From positions 1-18,623 of the forward strand of contig PMOF01000021.1 in the NCBI GenBank assembly GCA_003162495.1: a stretch of DNA of 18,623 nucleotides, in the 5' to 3' direction. The stretch's first letter is position 1; every line of letters starts with the position of its first letter. Below are positions 1 through 8,000 of the stretch, piece by piece. A program made the position numbers and the translations under genes. Source of the stretch: Acidobacteriaceae bacterium. Lineage in GTDB: Bacteria; Acidobacteriota; Terriglobia; Terriglobales; Acidobacteriaceae. The notes under the pieces are model-generated. The model was given only the letters and a program-made list of their open reading frames with translations. It made no database searches and had not been told where the DNA came from.

Positions 1-164
1 GAGACCACGTCGACGCTGGTGCATGCGCACAGCGCCATCAGCACGGACTCCATGGGGCTTGGTCCCTGCTCGTGCGCGGGGTCGGCATCGAAGAACACCG
101 AATTGCCATTTTCCGCAATCCCTTCGAAGATGGTCGAACCTTTCCATTCGCTGTGCGCAATCAT
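1..164 (-). CDS. OsmC/YhfA-like family protein, N-terminal 54 residues (runs off left edge)
   Basis: The reading frame starts at ATG (complement of 162-164), preceded by an AAAGGA ribosome-binding site about 5 nt upstream, and stays open to the window edge. It reads MIAHSEWKGSTIFEGIAENG, and later carries GPSPMESVLMALCACTSVDV (residues 34-53). That second block matches the conserved GPSPxELxLxALxxCTxxDV signature of the OsmC/Ohr superfamily, particularly the YhfA-like branch. Cys48 lies where the family's first redox-active cysteine sits. OsmC and Ohr proteins reduce organic hydroperoxides with a cysteine pair; the YhfA-like members are less well characterised, so peroxidase activity is an inference. 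The second cysteine lies outside the window. The start is 31 bp downstream of the membrane-protein gene on the same strand, so the two may be co-transcribed. Confidence 0.85.
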   Translation of the reverse strand, partial: MIAHSEWKGSTIFEGIAENGNSVFFDADPAHEQGPSPMESVLMALCACTSVDVV

Positions 165-195
165 CGGGTTCCTTTGCGAGGAAAATACTGTCATT

Positions 196-537
196 CTAGC
201 TGAAGATAATCTGGGCCAGCCGTGCCATCAACAGATAGGACACTAATAACACTCCGCCCAGACCTGTGTTGATGAAGGAAGCAATGGACGAGCGGATTTC
301 GCCTCTGTCCGATCGCATCTTGATCGCCAGTCGCAGCGCGAACCCGGCGATGCACGGCACCCAAATCAAAAATGGCAATTCAGCGCCCCTCACTCTGCCG
401 TGAATCGGCGTATGACTGATCCAGATGGCCTGGATCAAGTACGCTTCGCACAAGCACATGGCAAGAAATGAGAGCACAAAGAGGGATGTGGACAATTCAA
501 ATCCGGCCTTGTGCCTGATGGCATCCTGAGTCAACAT
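196..537 (-). CDS. small three-helix membrane protein of unknown function
   Basis: This 113-residue protein starts at ATG (complement of 535-537) with a strong GGAGG ribosome-binding site 8 nt upstream, which supports a real gene. Three hydrophobic segments are visible: residues about 16-38, 53-70 and 88-110. They are separated by short polar loops; the loop after segment 2 is basic (KMRSDRGEIR). This suggests an integral inner-membrane protein. I do not recognise a family, and no catalytic motif is visible. It lies 79 bp downstream of the cation transporter and 31 bp upstream of the OsmC-like gene on the same strand. A weak promoter-like pair lies in the gap before it. Function unknown. Confidence 0.72.
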   Translation of the reverse strand: MLTQDAIRHKAGFELSTSLFVLSFLAMCLCEAYLIQAIWISHTPIHGRVRGAELPFLIWVPCIAGFALRLAIKMRSDRGEIRSSIASFINTGLGGVLLVSYLLMARLAQIIFS

Positions 538-561
538 TGATTTAGCCTCCGGGCTTCTTTA

Positions 562-588
562 CCTATAGACATAGACTCCTGGAATCAA
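562..588 (-). promoter_or_regulatory. weak candidate promoter before the small membrane protein gene
   Basis: On the minus strand TTGATT (583-588) is followed after 15 bp by TATAGG (562-567). It lies about 25 nt upstream of the start codon, in the gap after the transporter gene. Both hexamers match the sigma-70 consensus at only four positions and the spacer is short, so this is tentative. Confidence 0.22.
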
Positions 589-616
589 AAAACTGTTTAC
601 GGCCGCGTTTATCATT

Positions 617-2044
617 TCACCGCAAATTATCCGTCAGCGGTTCGGGGTGAATTGTGACACGGTAGACTTCCGGGCACTCCAGCTTGAATCTATCCTCGAG
701 CCCGGTCATCACTTCGTGCACCCGCTGCATCGCCAAATTGTCCGGCAGCGTGCAGTGGCAGGAGAGATGAATGTGATCGACGGTGCGGCCCACGACGATT
801 TCGTGCACATCCACCACCTCAGGAAATAGTTTGGCCGCGGCCCGCAGAGCGCTCTCGATTCTGCGATCCTCGACGACGGTCTCTTCAGGCTGTTCGATGG
901 TGGCCGGCTCGCTTTCAATATGCGTCAGCACGGCGTCGATCTCCGGCGCCTCGCGTAGAATCTCAGCTTCCAACGCGCTTACAAATTCGTGAGCTGCCTT
1001 GAGCGGCATGTTCTCATCCAGCTCCACATGCTGCTCCACGCGGAGCCGTCCATGGTGCGATTGCACGCTCAGCTCATGCACGCTTACGTTGTTGCGCGCG
1101 GCCACCGCCCGCACGCGATCAAAGACGCTCTCCGCCCTTGCCTCGCGCGGCACGGTGTGAATCACCACGTCCGCTTCGGGCAGCGCACGGTGCGCCGCTT
1201 CAGTGGCCTCCCGCACCAGCTCCCCAGTGTGTTCAAACGTAAAGCGTCGCGGCAGCGCCAGGGTGAGATCGGCAAAGTAGCTGGCGCCCGCGCGCCGCAC
1301 CCGAGCCTGTTCCACCGCCAGCACGCCGCTCACGCGCTCCACCTCGTGCACCAGCCGCTGACGCGTCTCTGCGGGCACCTCGTCCATCAGCACGGCCACA
1401 GTTTCGCGGCCAAGGTGCAGTGTCATGCGCAGGATCATCAGCGAAACCACCACGGCCGCAAACGGGTCAGCATAGCGCAGCCAGCCGATGCCCAACCGGA
1501 CGCCCATCCAACTGGCGCCCAGCCCGCACAGCACGGCCAGCGTCGACCAGATGTCGGATGCAAAATGGAACGCATCCGTGGCCAGCGCCGCCGATCCGGT
1601 CTGCTCAGCCACTGCCCGCAGCCGCCGCGACCGCCAGTAGTCCACGGCGATCGAAATCAGCAGCACCAGCACCGGCCACACCGAGTGGCGCAGCTCCACC
1701 AGGTGGCGGAAAATGCGCGTCATGGCTTCCCAGATAATCCACGCGCAGGAAAGGGCCATGAGCCCTGCCTCGGCAAATGCGGACAGGTTTTCGAATTTGC
1801 CGTGGCCGTAGGTGTGGTCTTCGTCCGCCGGCTTGTCGCTGACTCGCACGGAAAAAAACGTCAGCGTCACACCCACCAGGTCCAGTGCTGAGTGCGCGGC
1901 ATCTGAAAGCACGCCCAGCGACCCCGAGACCAGGCCCGCGGCAAGCTTAAGCAGCGTCATAGCCGCCGCCGCCACCATGGAATGGAGCGCCACGCGCCGC
2001 TTGTCAGCGGAAAGACGGGCCAGAGTGTCTATGGTAGAAGCCAT
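617..2044 (-). CDS. cation diffusion facilitator (CDF) transporter with extended C-terminal domain
   Basis: This 475-residue CDF transporter probably exports Zn2+ or a similar divalent metal from the cytoplasm by proton antiport. Transmembrane segments fill residues about 20-220. Metal-site pairs are His51/Asp55 (in SDAAHSALD) in TM2 and His160/Asp164 (in FHFASD) in TM5. The family loop motif GHGKFEN lies at 80-86. HxxxD in both helices is the pattern usually seen in zinc-type CDFs, so specificity is inferred. CDF proteins are typically around 300 residues. Here the cytoplasmic tail (about 222-475) is long enough for three consecutive dimerisation-type domains (roughly 222-300, 310-385 and 400-468). 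I chose the ATG at 2044 because the in-frame upstream extension begins with TTG, is hydrophilic and unlike the family; no clear ribosome-binding site precedes either start. It lies 120 bp downstream of aroB. Confidence 0.9.
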   Translation of the reverse strand: MASTIDTLARLSADKRRVALHSMVAAAAMTLLKLAAGLVSGSLGVLSDAAHSALDLVGVTLTFFSVRVSDKPADEDHTYGHGKFENLSAFAEAGLMALSCAWIIWEAMTRIFRHLVELRHSVWPVLVLLISIAVDYWRSRRLRAVAEQTGSAALATDAFHFASDIWSTLAVLCGLGASWMGVRLGIGWLRYADPFAAVVVSLMILRMTLHLGRETVAVLMDEVPAETRQRLVHEVERVSGVLAVEQARVRRAGASYFADLTLALPRRFTFEHTGELVREATEAAHRALPEADVVIHTVPREARAESVFDRVRAVAARNNVSVHELSVQSHHGRLRVEQHVELDENMPLKAAHEFVSALEAEILREAPEIDAVLTHIESEPATIEQPEETVVEDRRIESALRAAAKLFPEVVDVHEIVVGRTVDHIHLSCHCTLPDNLAMQRVHEVMTGLEDRFKLECPEVYRVTIHPEPLTDNLR

Positions 2045-2164
2045 TACGTCTAGGCTATCGCACTTGCGTGTATCCGGGCCGCTTTCCCGTGTACGACCCT
2101 GGAGATCTCGCTCTTGAGGCACGAGAAGCCGCAATCCTCAATTGTCCCGCCCACTCCTGCCTAT

Positions 2165-3259
2165 CTAATTCCGCTTAGCCCGCGCCAGCATATAGCCCAC
2201 CGCCGACTCCAGCTCCGCCGCCGTCAGATCCTCCACCACGCCTGCGTCGCCAATCCCCACGGGCAACACGAAGCGCCTCACCCCGCCCACATTTTTCTTA
2301 TCGCTGGCGGTCGCCGCCACCACCTTCGCAGCGCGCACTTTCAGCGGGGGCAGCGGCCCATAGCGATGGATCAAACTCTGCAGCCGGTCAAATTGTGCCG
2401 AGCTGATGGTTCCGCGCTTTCGCGCCAGATAAAGCGACGCCACCATGCCCCACCCCACGGCCTCGCCATGCAGCAGAGACTTGTAACCGGTGGCCTGCTC
2501 CAGCGCGTGGCCGACGGTGTGGCCAAGATTCAGAATCATCCTGAGGCCAATTTCGCGCTCGTCGAGATTGACCACGCCGGCCTTCATCCGGATGGAGGCC
2601 GCAATTACCTTTTCCAAAGCCTTCGGGTCGCGCCCCCGTACCTCGTCCGCGTGATCTTCCATAAACCGCACCAGCGACCGGTCGCGAATGATCCCCGCCT
2701 TCACGCTCTCCATCAGCCCCGCCCGCAGCTCGCGGTCCTGCAGAGTGCCAAGCACACCGATATCGGCAAACACAGCCAGCGGCTGATGAAAGCTGCCCAC
2801 AAGATTTTTTCCTTCCGCCAGGTTCACGCCCGTCTTGCCGCCCACGCTTGAATCCACTTGGGCCAGGAAGGTGGTGGGGACCTGGATAAAGGGAATCCCG
2901 CGCATATAAATCGCGGCCAGAAATCCGCCCACATCGCCCACAATTCCGCCGCCGAAGGCAATCAGGAGCGAACCGCGATCCGCGCCGGCCCGCGCCATCT
3001 GCCGCAGCAGTTTCTCCGCGCTGGTGAGGGTTTTGTGTTTCTCGCCGGGCTCCAGAAACAGCACCACAGGGGCGTCCGGAAAGGACTGCTGCAGGGAGTG
3101 CCCCCACAGCGCCCAGATCGAAGCGGAGGTGAGCACAAAAACTCGCCGCGGCAACCTGCCCGCCACGCTCTCAATGCGCTGCGCCAGCGTCTCAAGGAGC
3201 CCGCTGCCCGCAAACACGTCGTATCTAACCGAAGGAGTCTCTACTCGTATGGTTTGCAC
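2165..3259 (-). CDS. aroB: 3-dehydroquinate synthase
   Basis: AroB converts 3-deoxy-D-arabino-heptulosonate 7-phosphate to 3-dehydroquinate, step two of the shikimate pathway, using NAD+ and a bound metal in the cytoplasm. The 364-residue length is normal. The nucleotide-binding GGGIVGDVGGF lies at residues 103-113, the substrate-site segment VPTTFLAQVDSSVGGKTGVN at 127-146, and the metal ligands are Glu184 (LMESVKAG), His247 (NLGHTVGHALE) and His264 (LHGEAVGWG). All core motifs are intact. The start is GTG (complement of 3257-3259), the first start codon after an in-frame TGA four codons upstream; the ribosome-binding site is weak (GAAG). The gene lies between the Crp/Fnr regulator and the cation transporter on the same strand, with no other aromatic amino acid gene nearby. 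Confidence 0.97.
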   Translation of the reverse strand: MQTIRVETPSVRYDVFAGSGLLETLAQRIESVAGRLPRRVFVLTSASIWALWGHSLQQSFPDAPVVLFLEPGEKHKTLTSAEKLLRQMARAGADRGSLLIAFGGGIVGDVGGFLAAIYMRGIPFIQVPTTFLAQVDSSVGGKTGVNLAEGKNLVGSFHQPLAVFADIGVLGTLQDRELRAGLMESVKAGIIRDRSLVRFMEDHADEVRGRDPKALEKVIAASIRMKAGVVNLDEREIGLRMILNLGHTVGHALEQATGYKSLLHGEAVGWGMVASLYLARKRGTISSAQFDRLQSLIHRYGPLPPLKVRAAKVVAATASDKKNVGGVRRFVLPVGIGDAGVVEDLTAAELESAVGYMLARAKRN

Positions 3260-3354
3260 GCTGCTTCAATCGTAAAGCACGCACCGTTGGAAACATCAGA
3301 AAGAAGGCAAATCGAGACAACTGGCCTCGCGCCGTGCTTCGCTTTGCTTCCGAC

Positions 3355-4065
3355 TCAAGCCGGCGCGGTCCCACTATAAAAGTCCAGATAAAGTTTCTTA
3401 ACCGTCCGGTAGCATTCGCATGCGTTCCGCTCGAGGCCTTCGGGGTCGACGATACTGACGCGGCCGCGGCTGTATTTAATCAGGCCTTTGCGCTGCAACT
3501 CTCCCGCTGCGGCTGTGACGGTGGTGCGGCGCGCGCCCAGCATGTTGGCCATAAACTCCTGGGTCAGAAAATAGGCTTCGGATTGCACCCGGTCACGCAC
3601 CATCAGCAGCCAGCGCGCCAGGCGTTCTTCCGCCTCGTGAAGACGATTGCATGCCGCCAATTGCCCCAGGATAAAGCCCTGGCTCTGCACGCATTGCAGC
3701 ACCGATTGGCGCACCTCCGCCTTCTCCAGAAACTCTTTCTGGAGCTCCTTGAACGGCATTCTCAGCGCGGTCGCGTCCATCTGGATGAAGCAACGGGTTG
3801 GAATTCTGGCGCGGCCCAGAAGATGGAAACTCTCTACCAATCCCTCGGTGCCCCAGACGCCCACTTCGGAGCTGGCGCCATCGGACATGGAAATGACAAT
3901 CGAGGCGATGCCGGAGGTGATGAAGTGCGCGAATTTTGGCGTCTCATCCGGTTCATAGAGAGCCGTTCGCAAAGGAAGCGTGACTGGCTTCAGCCGTGCA
4001 ATGAGGGAATTTCTACAAGCAGGGGGAAGACTCGCGAGCAGCAAGTTTGAAGCCTGACCGGCCAT
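3355..4065 (-). CDS. Crp/Fnr-family transcriptional regulator
   Basis: This 236-residue DNA-binding regulator has an N-terminal cyclic-nucleotide-type beta-barrel (about 10-115), a long dimerisation helix (about 115-150) and a winged helix-turn-helix. The HTH is at about 166-193 (FLTQEFMANMLGARRTTVTA and onward). The tail contains EGLERNACECY (209-219), an extension I associate with acidobacterial and proteobacterial members of this family. No N-terminal cysteine cluster of the Fnr iron-sulfur type is present. The ligand-contact residues of E. coli Crp are not evident, so the effector is unknown. I chose ATG at 4065 because it has AAGGA 7 nt upstream; the frame extends 37 codons further without such support. 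It is divergent from the receiver-like gene, and the shared 302-bp region is a natural place for autoregulation. Confidence 0.92.
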   Translation of the reverse strand: MAGQASNLLLASLPPACRNSLIARLKPVTLPLRTALYEPDETPKFAHFITSGIASIVISMSDGASSEVGVWGTEGLVESFHLLGRARIPTRCFIQMDATALRMPFKELQKEFLEKAEVRQSVLQCVQSQGFILGQLAACNRLHEAEERLARWLLMVRDRVQSEAYFLTQEFMANMLGARRTTVTAAAGELQRKGLIKYSRGRVSIVDPEGLERNACECYRTVKKLYLDFYSGTAPA

Positions 4066-4367
4066 GGAGACGTCCTTCTCTCTCGGTTTGCAAAGGACGC
4101 CGCTGGGGATTGAGAGCGAGTCTTGCGTTCTCTGTGAAGATGGTCTGCGTTGCATCTCTGGGCTGAATTGTCTCATTGAAAGTTAAATACTTATGTAAGG
4201 TATTGGACATGTTATGGATTTATTTCGCGCGTACCATCAAACTTGTTTGCTCTAATGTTCAATACCGGACAATACTAGCTCTCCGACGTAATTTACCTAA
4301 GATTTGACCTGTCAGCGCGCGTTCTACTTAGGTTGATTGCGCCTCTTTCGGTGAAGCGAGGGACTTA
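4066..4367. promoter_or_regulatory. divergent intergenic region between Crp/Fnr regulator and receiver-like gene
   Basis: This 302-bp region holds no gene I can support. Its middle (about 4180-4300) is clearly AT-richer than the flanks. It contains inverted heptamers GGTATTG (4199-4205) and CAATACC (4260-4266), a direct CAATAC repeat at 10-bp spacing (4260-4265 and 4270-4275), and a near-palindrome around TTATGTAA (4191-4198) flanked by AATAC and GTATT. Closer to the receiver-like gene, ACCTAAG (4295-4301) and CTTAGGT (4327-4333) form a 7-bp inverted repeat. These may be operator half sites or RNA structure. No canonical Fnr or Crp box was found. The receiver-like gene has GAGGG 5 nt before its ATG. 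Confidence 0.5.
4211..4240 (-). promoter_or_regulatory. candidate promoter of the Crp/Fnr regulator
   Basis: On the minus strand TTGATG (4235-4240) is followed after 18 bp by CATAAC (4211-4216). Each hexamer matches sigma-70 consensus at four of six positions. Transcription would start near 4204, inside the GGTATTG half site, leaving a leader of about 140 nt. Consistent with autoregulation but not proven. Confidence 0.28.
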
Positions 4368-4751
4368 ATGAACAATGGTGCGCACGTGCTGGTAGTCGGT
4401 CGCGACCCGATGCTGCTTCAAACCCGCAAGTTAATCCTGGGATCTATCGTTGATGTTGAGGCCGCGGGCAGAGTGCCAGAAGCTGAAGCGATGATGGCAA
4501 ATCGTCGGTTCGATCTTATCGTGCTTTGTTATTCCCTTGCAGACGATGAGTACACGAAAATGGTGGGTCTGGCTCATCGCCAGAAGCCTCGGCCGAAGAT
4601 TCTCACATTGCTTTCGGCGGTCAATCCGAATGACCGGGGCGGAGCCGACCAGGAACTCATGGTCGAAAATGGACCCTACGCGCTGATGAAGAAATCCGCG
4701 GAAATTCTTGACCTGCATTTGAAGGGCATGGGACGATTGGCCACGTCCTGA
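4368..4751 (+). CDS. degenerate response-regulator receiver domain protein
   Basis: The protein is 127 residues, the size of a single receiver domain, with no output domain. Its start HVLVVGRDPMLLQTRKLIL (6-24) resembles the first strand and helix of CheY-like domains, and FDLIVLCYSL (48-57) matches the third strand that normally carries the phosphorylated aspartate. Cys54 occupies that position, and the acidic pair that should bind Mg2+ after strand 1 is Gly11-Arg12 with only Asp13 left. ILTLLS at about 77-82 corresponds to the strand ending in the conserved Ser/Thr. Phosphorylation in the usual way is therefore unlikely, and the domain probably works as a protein-protein module, if at all. 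GAGGG lies 5 nt before the ATG. It is divergent from the Crp/Fnr gene. Assignment rests on pattern rather than an alignment. Confidence 0.75.
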   Translation: MNNGAHVLVVGRDPMLLQTRKLILGSIVDVEAAGRVPEAEAMMANRRFDLIVLCYSLADDEYTKMVGLAHRQKPRPKILTLLSAVNPNDRGGADQELMVENGPYALMKKSAEILDLHLKGMGRLATS

Positions 4752-5078
4752 AATTTGGCCGTCGCCGTGATTAGCGAGCATCTGTACCTCGCGGCCTGTC
4801 TTGGGAATCAATCTATTTTTGCGGGCAATCCCAATCGAAGCGCTGAGTTTCGCTGCGCGGCAAAAGGTCTTTGCGCTGGTCCGCGCGCGCCAGCAGGCGA
4901 GTTAGCGACAACCTGGCGTACTTTCGCGATAGCGGGAATTCAAGGTATATTCTTCTTGTCCCAGGGCCCCGAGAACATTGCTCTGATCCGGCGTCTGTTA
5001 CACGCCGAATTCTGTATGCGGGGCTTTGCTATAGCGATCACATCAGAAGTACAGCCCGACACCGGGCCCAGGGGAAAC
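4752..5078. other. gene-free stretch upstream of the first Asp-box gene
   Basis: These 327 bp contain no ORF I can support. The frame of the downstream gene stays open here, but it would add 108 residues ahead of a good signal peptide with no family resemblance. No convincing promoter, hairpin terminator or repeat was found; the promoter of the downstream gene presumably lies here. Confidence 0.5.
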
Positions 5079-8000
5079 ATGATCAAACACTGCTCTGCTT
5101 TGTTGGCTACAGGTTTGCTTTTGGTTGCAACCACTTTTGCGCAGGACTTGGGCACAACGAATCTGGACGCGCTGCATTGGCGGCTCATCGGTTCGTTCCG
5201 CGCGGGCCGAGTGTCGGCTGTCGCCGGAGTTCCCGACAATCCGAATGTCTATTACTTCGGCACTCCGGGCGGGGGCATCTGGAAGACGACGGACGCCGGT
5301 CATGTCTGGAGTCCTATCTTCGATAAGGAACGAATTGCCTCGATCGGCGCTCTCGCCGTGGCTCCATCTGATTCGAAGACCATTTATGCAGGCACGGGCG
5401 AGCAAACTCCCGGTGACGGTATTTATAAATCGGGCGACGAAGGCAAAACGTGGACTCATGCCGGATTGGAAGACACACGCTTCATCCAGGCCGTCCTGGT
5501 GCATCCGCGTAATCCCGACATTGTGGTGGCAGGGGCCAACTCGATCGGCGTGTATGTCTTCTCGCGTCCGGTGCCAACGCGAACTTTTACGACTCCACGA
5601 GGGATCTTCAAGTCCGAGGACGGCGGAAAGACCTGGCGGCAAACGCTCAGCAATAATGAGTCTGCCGGGGTATTCGATCTGACGGCCGACCCCGATAACT
5701 GGCGCGTGCTTTACGCTTCGCTCTACATTCCCGCGTCTGGGGCAAACGACCCCGCCGCCAAGGAAAAAGGCAGGAAGGCCAATTCCCTGATCTACAAATC
5801 CTTGGACGAAGGGTCCACCTGGCAACCTCTCGACTCAAATGGACTGCCCGAAAAAGACCGCGGCCGCCTGGGCATCGCGATCGCTCCCGGTACCGGCGGC
5901 CAACGGCTCTACGCCATCATGGATCAGGGTTTTTTCCGCTCCGATGACGGTGGCGCAACTTGGGCGCAATCGACCAAAGACCCGCGCATTCTGGGCAATG
6001 AATACTTCAGCCGCGTGTTTATTGACACCAAGAATCCCGACATTCTTTATGTGGCACAGACTTCGCTTTATCGCTCCACAGACGGCGGCCATACATTCGC
6101 CGCGTATGTCGGCGCACCCTCGGGCGATGACTTCCATGTTCTGTGGATCGATCCGAATAACTCCAGCAGGATGCTTCTGGGAGTGGATCAAGGCGCAATT
6201 CTGAGCGTAGATGCCGGCAAGACATGGAGCTCCTGGTACAACCAGCCAACCGGGCAGTTTTACCATGTTACGACCGACCACGAATTCCCTTACCGCACTT
6301 ATGCCGCGCAGCAAGACAGCGGCACGCAGTCCGTGCCCAGCCGCAGCGATAATGGCGAAATTACATTGCAGGACAACATCTCGGTGGGGGGCTTCGAGTT
6401 TTGCTTCATTGCGCCCGATCCCGCGCATCCGGACTGGATCTATTCGGGCGGCTGGTACGGCACCGTCGTCCGTTTCGACCGCAAGACCGGCCAGACCGCT
6501 ACCGTGTTTGAAAAGGGAGATAAGTACCGCGTGGCCCAGATGCCGCCGCTTTTTTTCTCTCCTCACAATCCGCACGCGCTCTACTTAGGCACACAGTTTG
6601 TGTTGAAGACGGCGGACGAAGGCAAGACCTGGCAGGCGATCAGTCCAGATCTTACCGGGTGGAATAAAGTTGATGAATCCGAGCACAACCCCGACAGGCC
6701 GCGGCCGCCGGCGATCGATGCTTTGGCAGCGTCCACGCTGGATGCCGGGGTGATGTGGGCCGCGACCACCAATCGCATCGTTCAACTAACTCGCGACGGC
6801 GGCGTGCATTGGCAGAAAGTAACTCCGCCCGGACTCGCAGCGCCATCGGAGATCCTCTACGTGGAGCCGTCGCACCATGACGCAGGCACGGCCTATCTGA
6901 CGGTTGGAACCAGCCGCCAGGCAGTTCCCCCGCAGATTCTGCGCACCCGTGACTTTGGCGCCACATGGCAACCGATCATTGTCGGCCTTCCGGCCAACGA
7001 AGGCGTGCGCGTGGTGCGAGAAGATCCGGTCCGCAAAGGCCTTCTTTTCGCCGGAACGGACTCCACAGTTTTCTTCTCATTCGACGACGGGGATCACTGG
7101 CATCCGCTCACCCTGGATCTGCCCGCCACGCCGGTTACCGACATGGAGATTCACGGAGACGACATAGTTATCTCGACTTATGGCCGCGGGCTATGGATCC
7201 TGGATAACATCAGCCCTATTCGCCAACTAACTCCCAAGGTGCTTTCTTCGGCGGCCCATCTCTTTGTGCCTTCCACCGCGCTGCGCGTTCGGTGGGACAC
7301 CAACCAGGACACGCCGCTGCCCATTGAAACTCCCAGCGGAAAAAATCCGCCGGATGGCGTCGGCATCGATTACTACCTGAATGCCTCGCTCGCCGACCCG
7401 CCGTCGATTACGATTCGGGATGCAAGCGGCGGAGTGGTGCGGAAGTTCACCGGAACCGCGATCGAACCCAATCTGCCGCTGCCTAACGTTCCGGAGTACT
7501 GGTTTTCAACGCCGCAGCCCGTGGACGGAACGAGCGGCCTGCATCGCTTCATTTGGGATTTGCGTTACGATTCACCCAGGATTCTTCCCGCTTCCTATTA
7601 CGGGCCCATCCTCGAATACACGGAATACACGCTGGCTGACCACGCGATTCCATACGAGACACCGCGCCAGCAGCCCCAGGGCCCTCTGGTCGTGCCTGGG
7701 CGCTACACCGTGGAGTTCACCGCCGGCGGCCACACGATCAAGCAACCGCTTACGGTCCAACTCGACCCCCGCGTTCACGCCACGCAAGCGGACCTTGAGG
7801 CCCAACTGGCGCTGGCTCGCCGCATCCTGAAGGGAATTGAAGCGTCTTACAGCGAGTATCAAAAGCAGATAACTCTTGCGGCGGCGCTGGATCAGCGGAA
7901 AAAGGATAAGTCCGCAGAAACCGCCGACATGGAAAAGCAAATCCAAGCGGTTCAAGACGGAACTAAGGAGGCGCCGGGTTTCGGTCCCATCAACCGCGAC

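Noticed and set aside
989..1891. 300-aa open frame on the plus strand opposite the cation transporter
   Set aside because: Antisense shadow, dominated by His, Gln and Arg; the opposite strand encodes conserved CDF motifs across the same region.
4066..4176. 37-residue N-terminal extension of the Crp/Fnr regulator
   Set aside because: The ATG at 4065 has AAGGA at 7 nt, and the usual length of the family is reached without the extension.
4755..5078. 108-residue N-terminal extension of paralogue A
   Set aside because: The frame is open, but a signal peptide with a ribosome-binding site begins at 5079, and the extension has no resemblance to the family. The same reasoning removes 11117-11440 from B and 14673-14771 from C.
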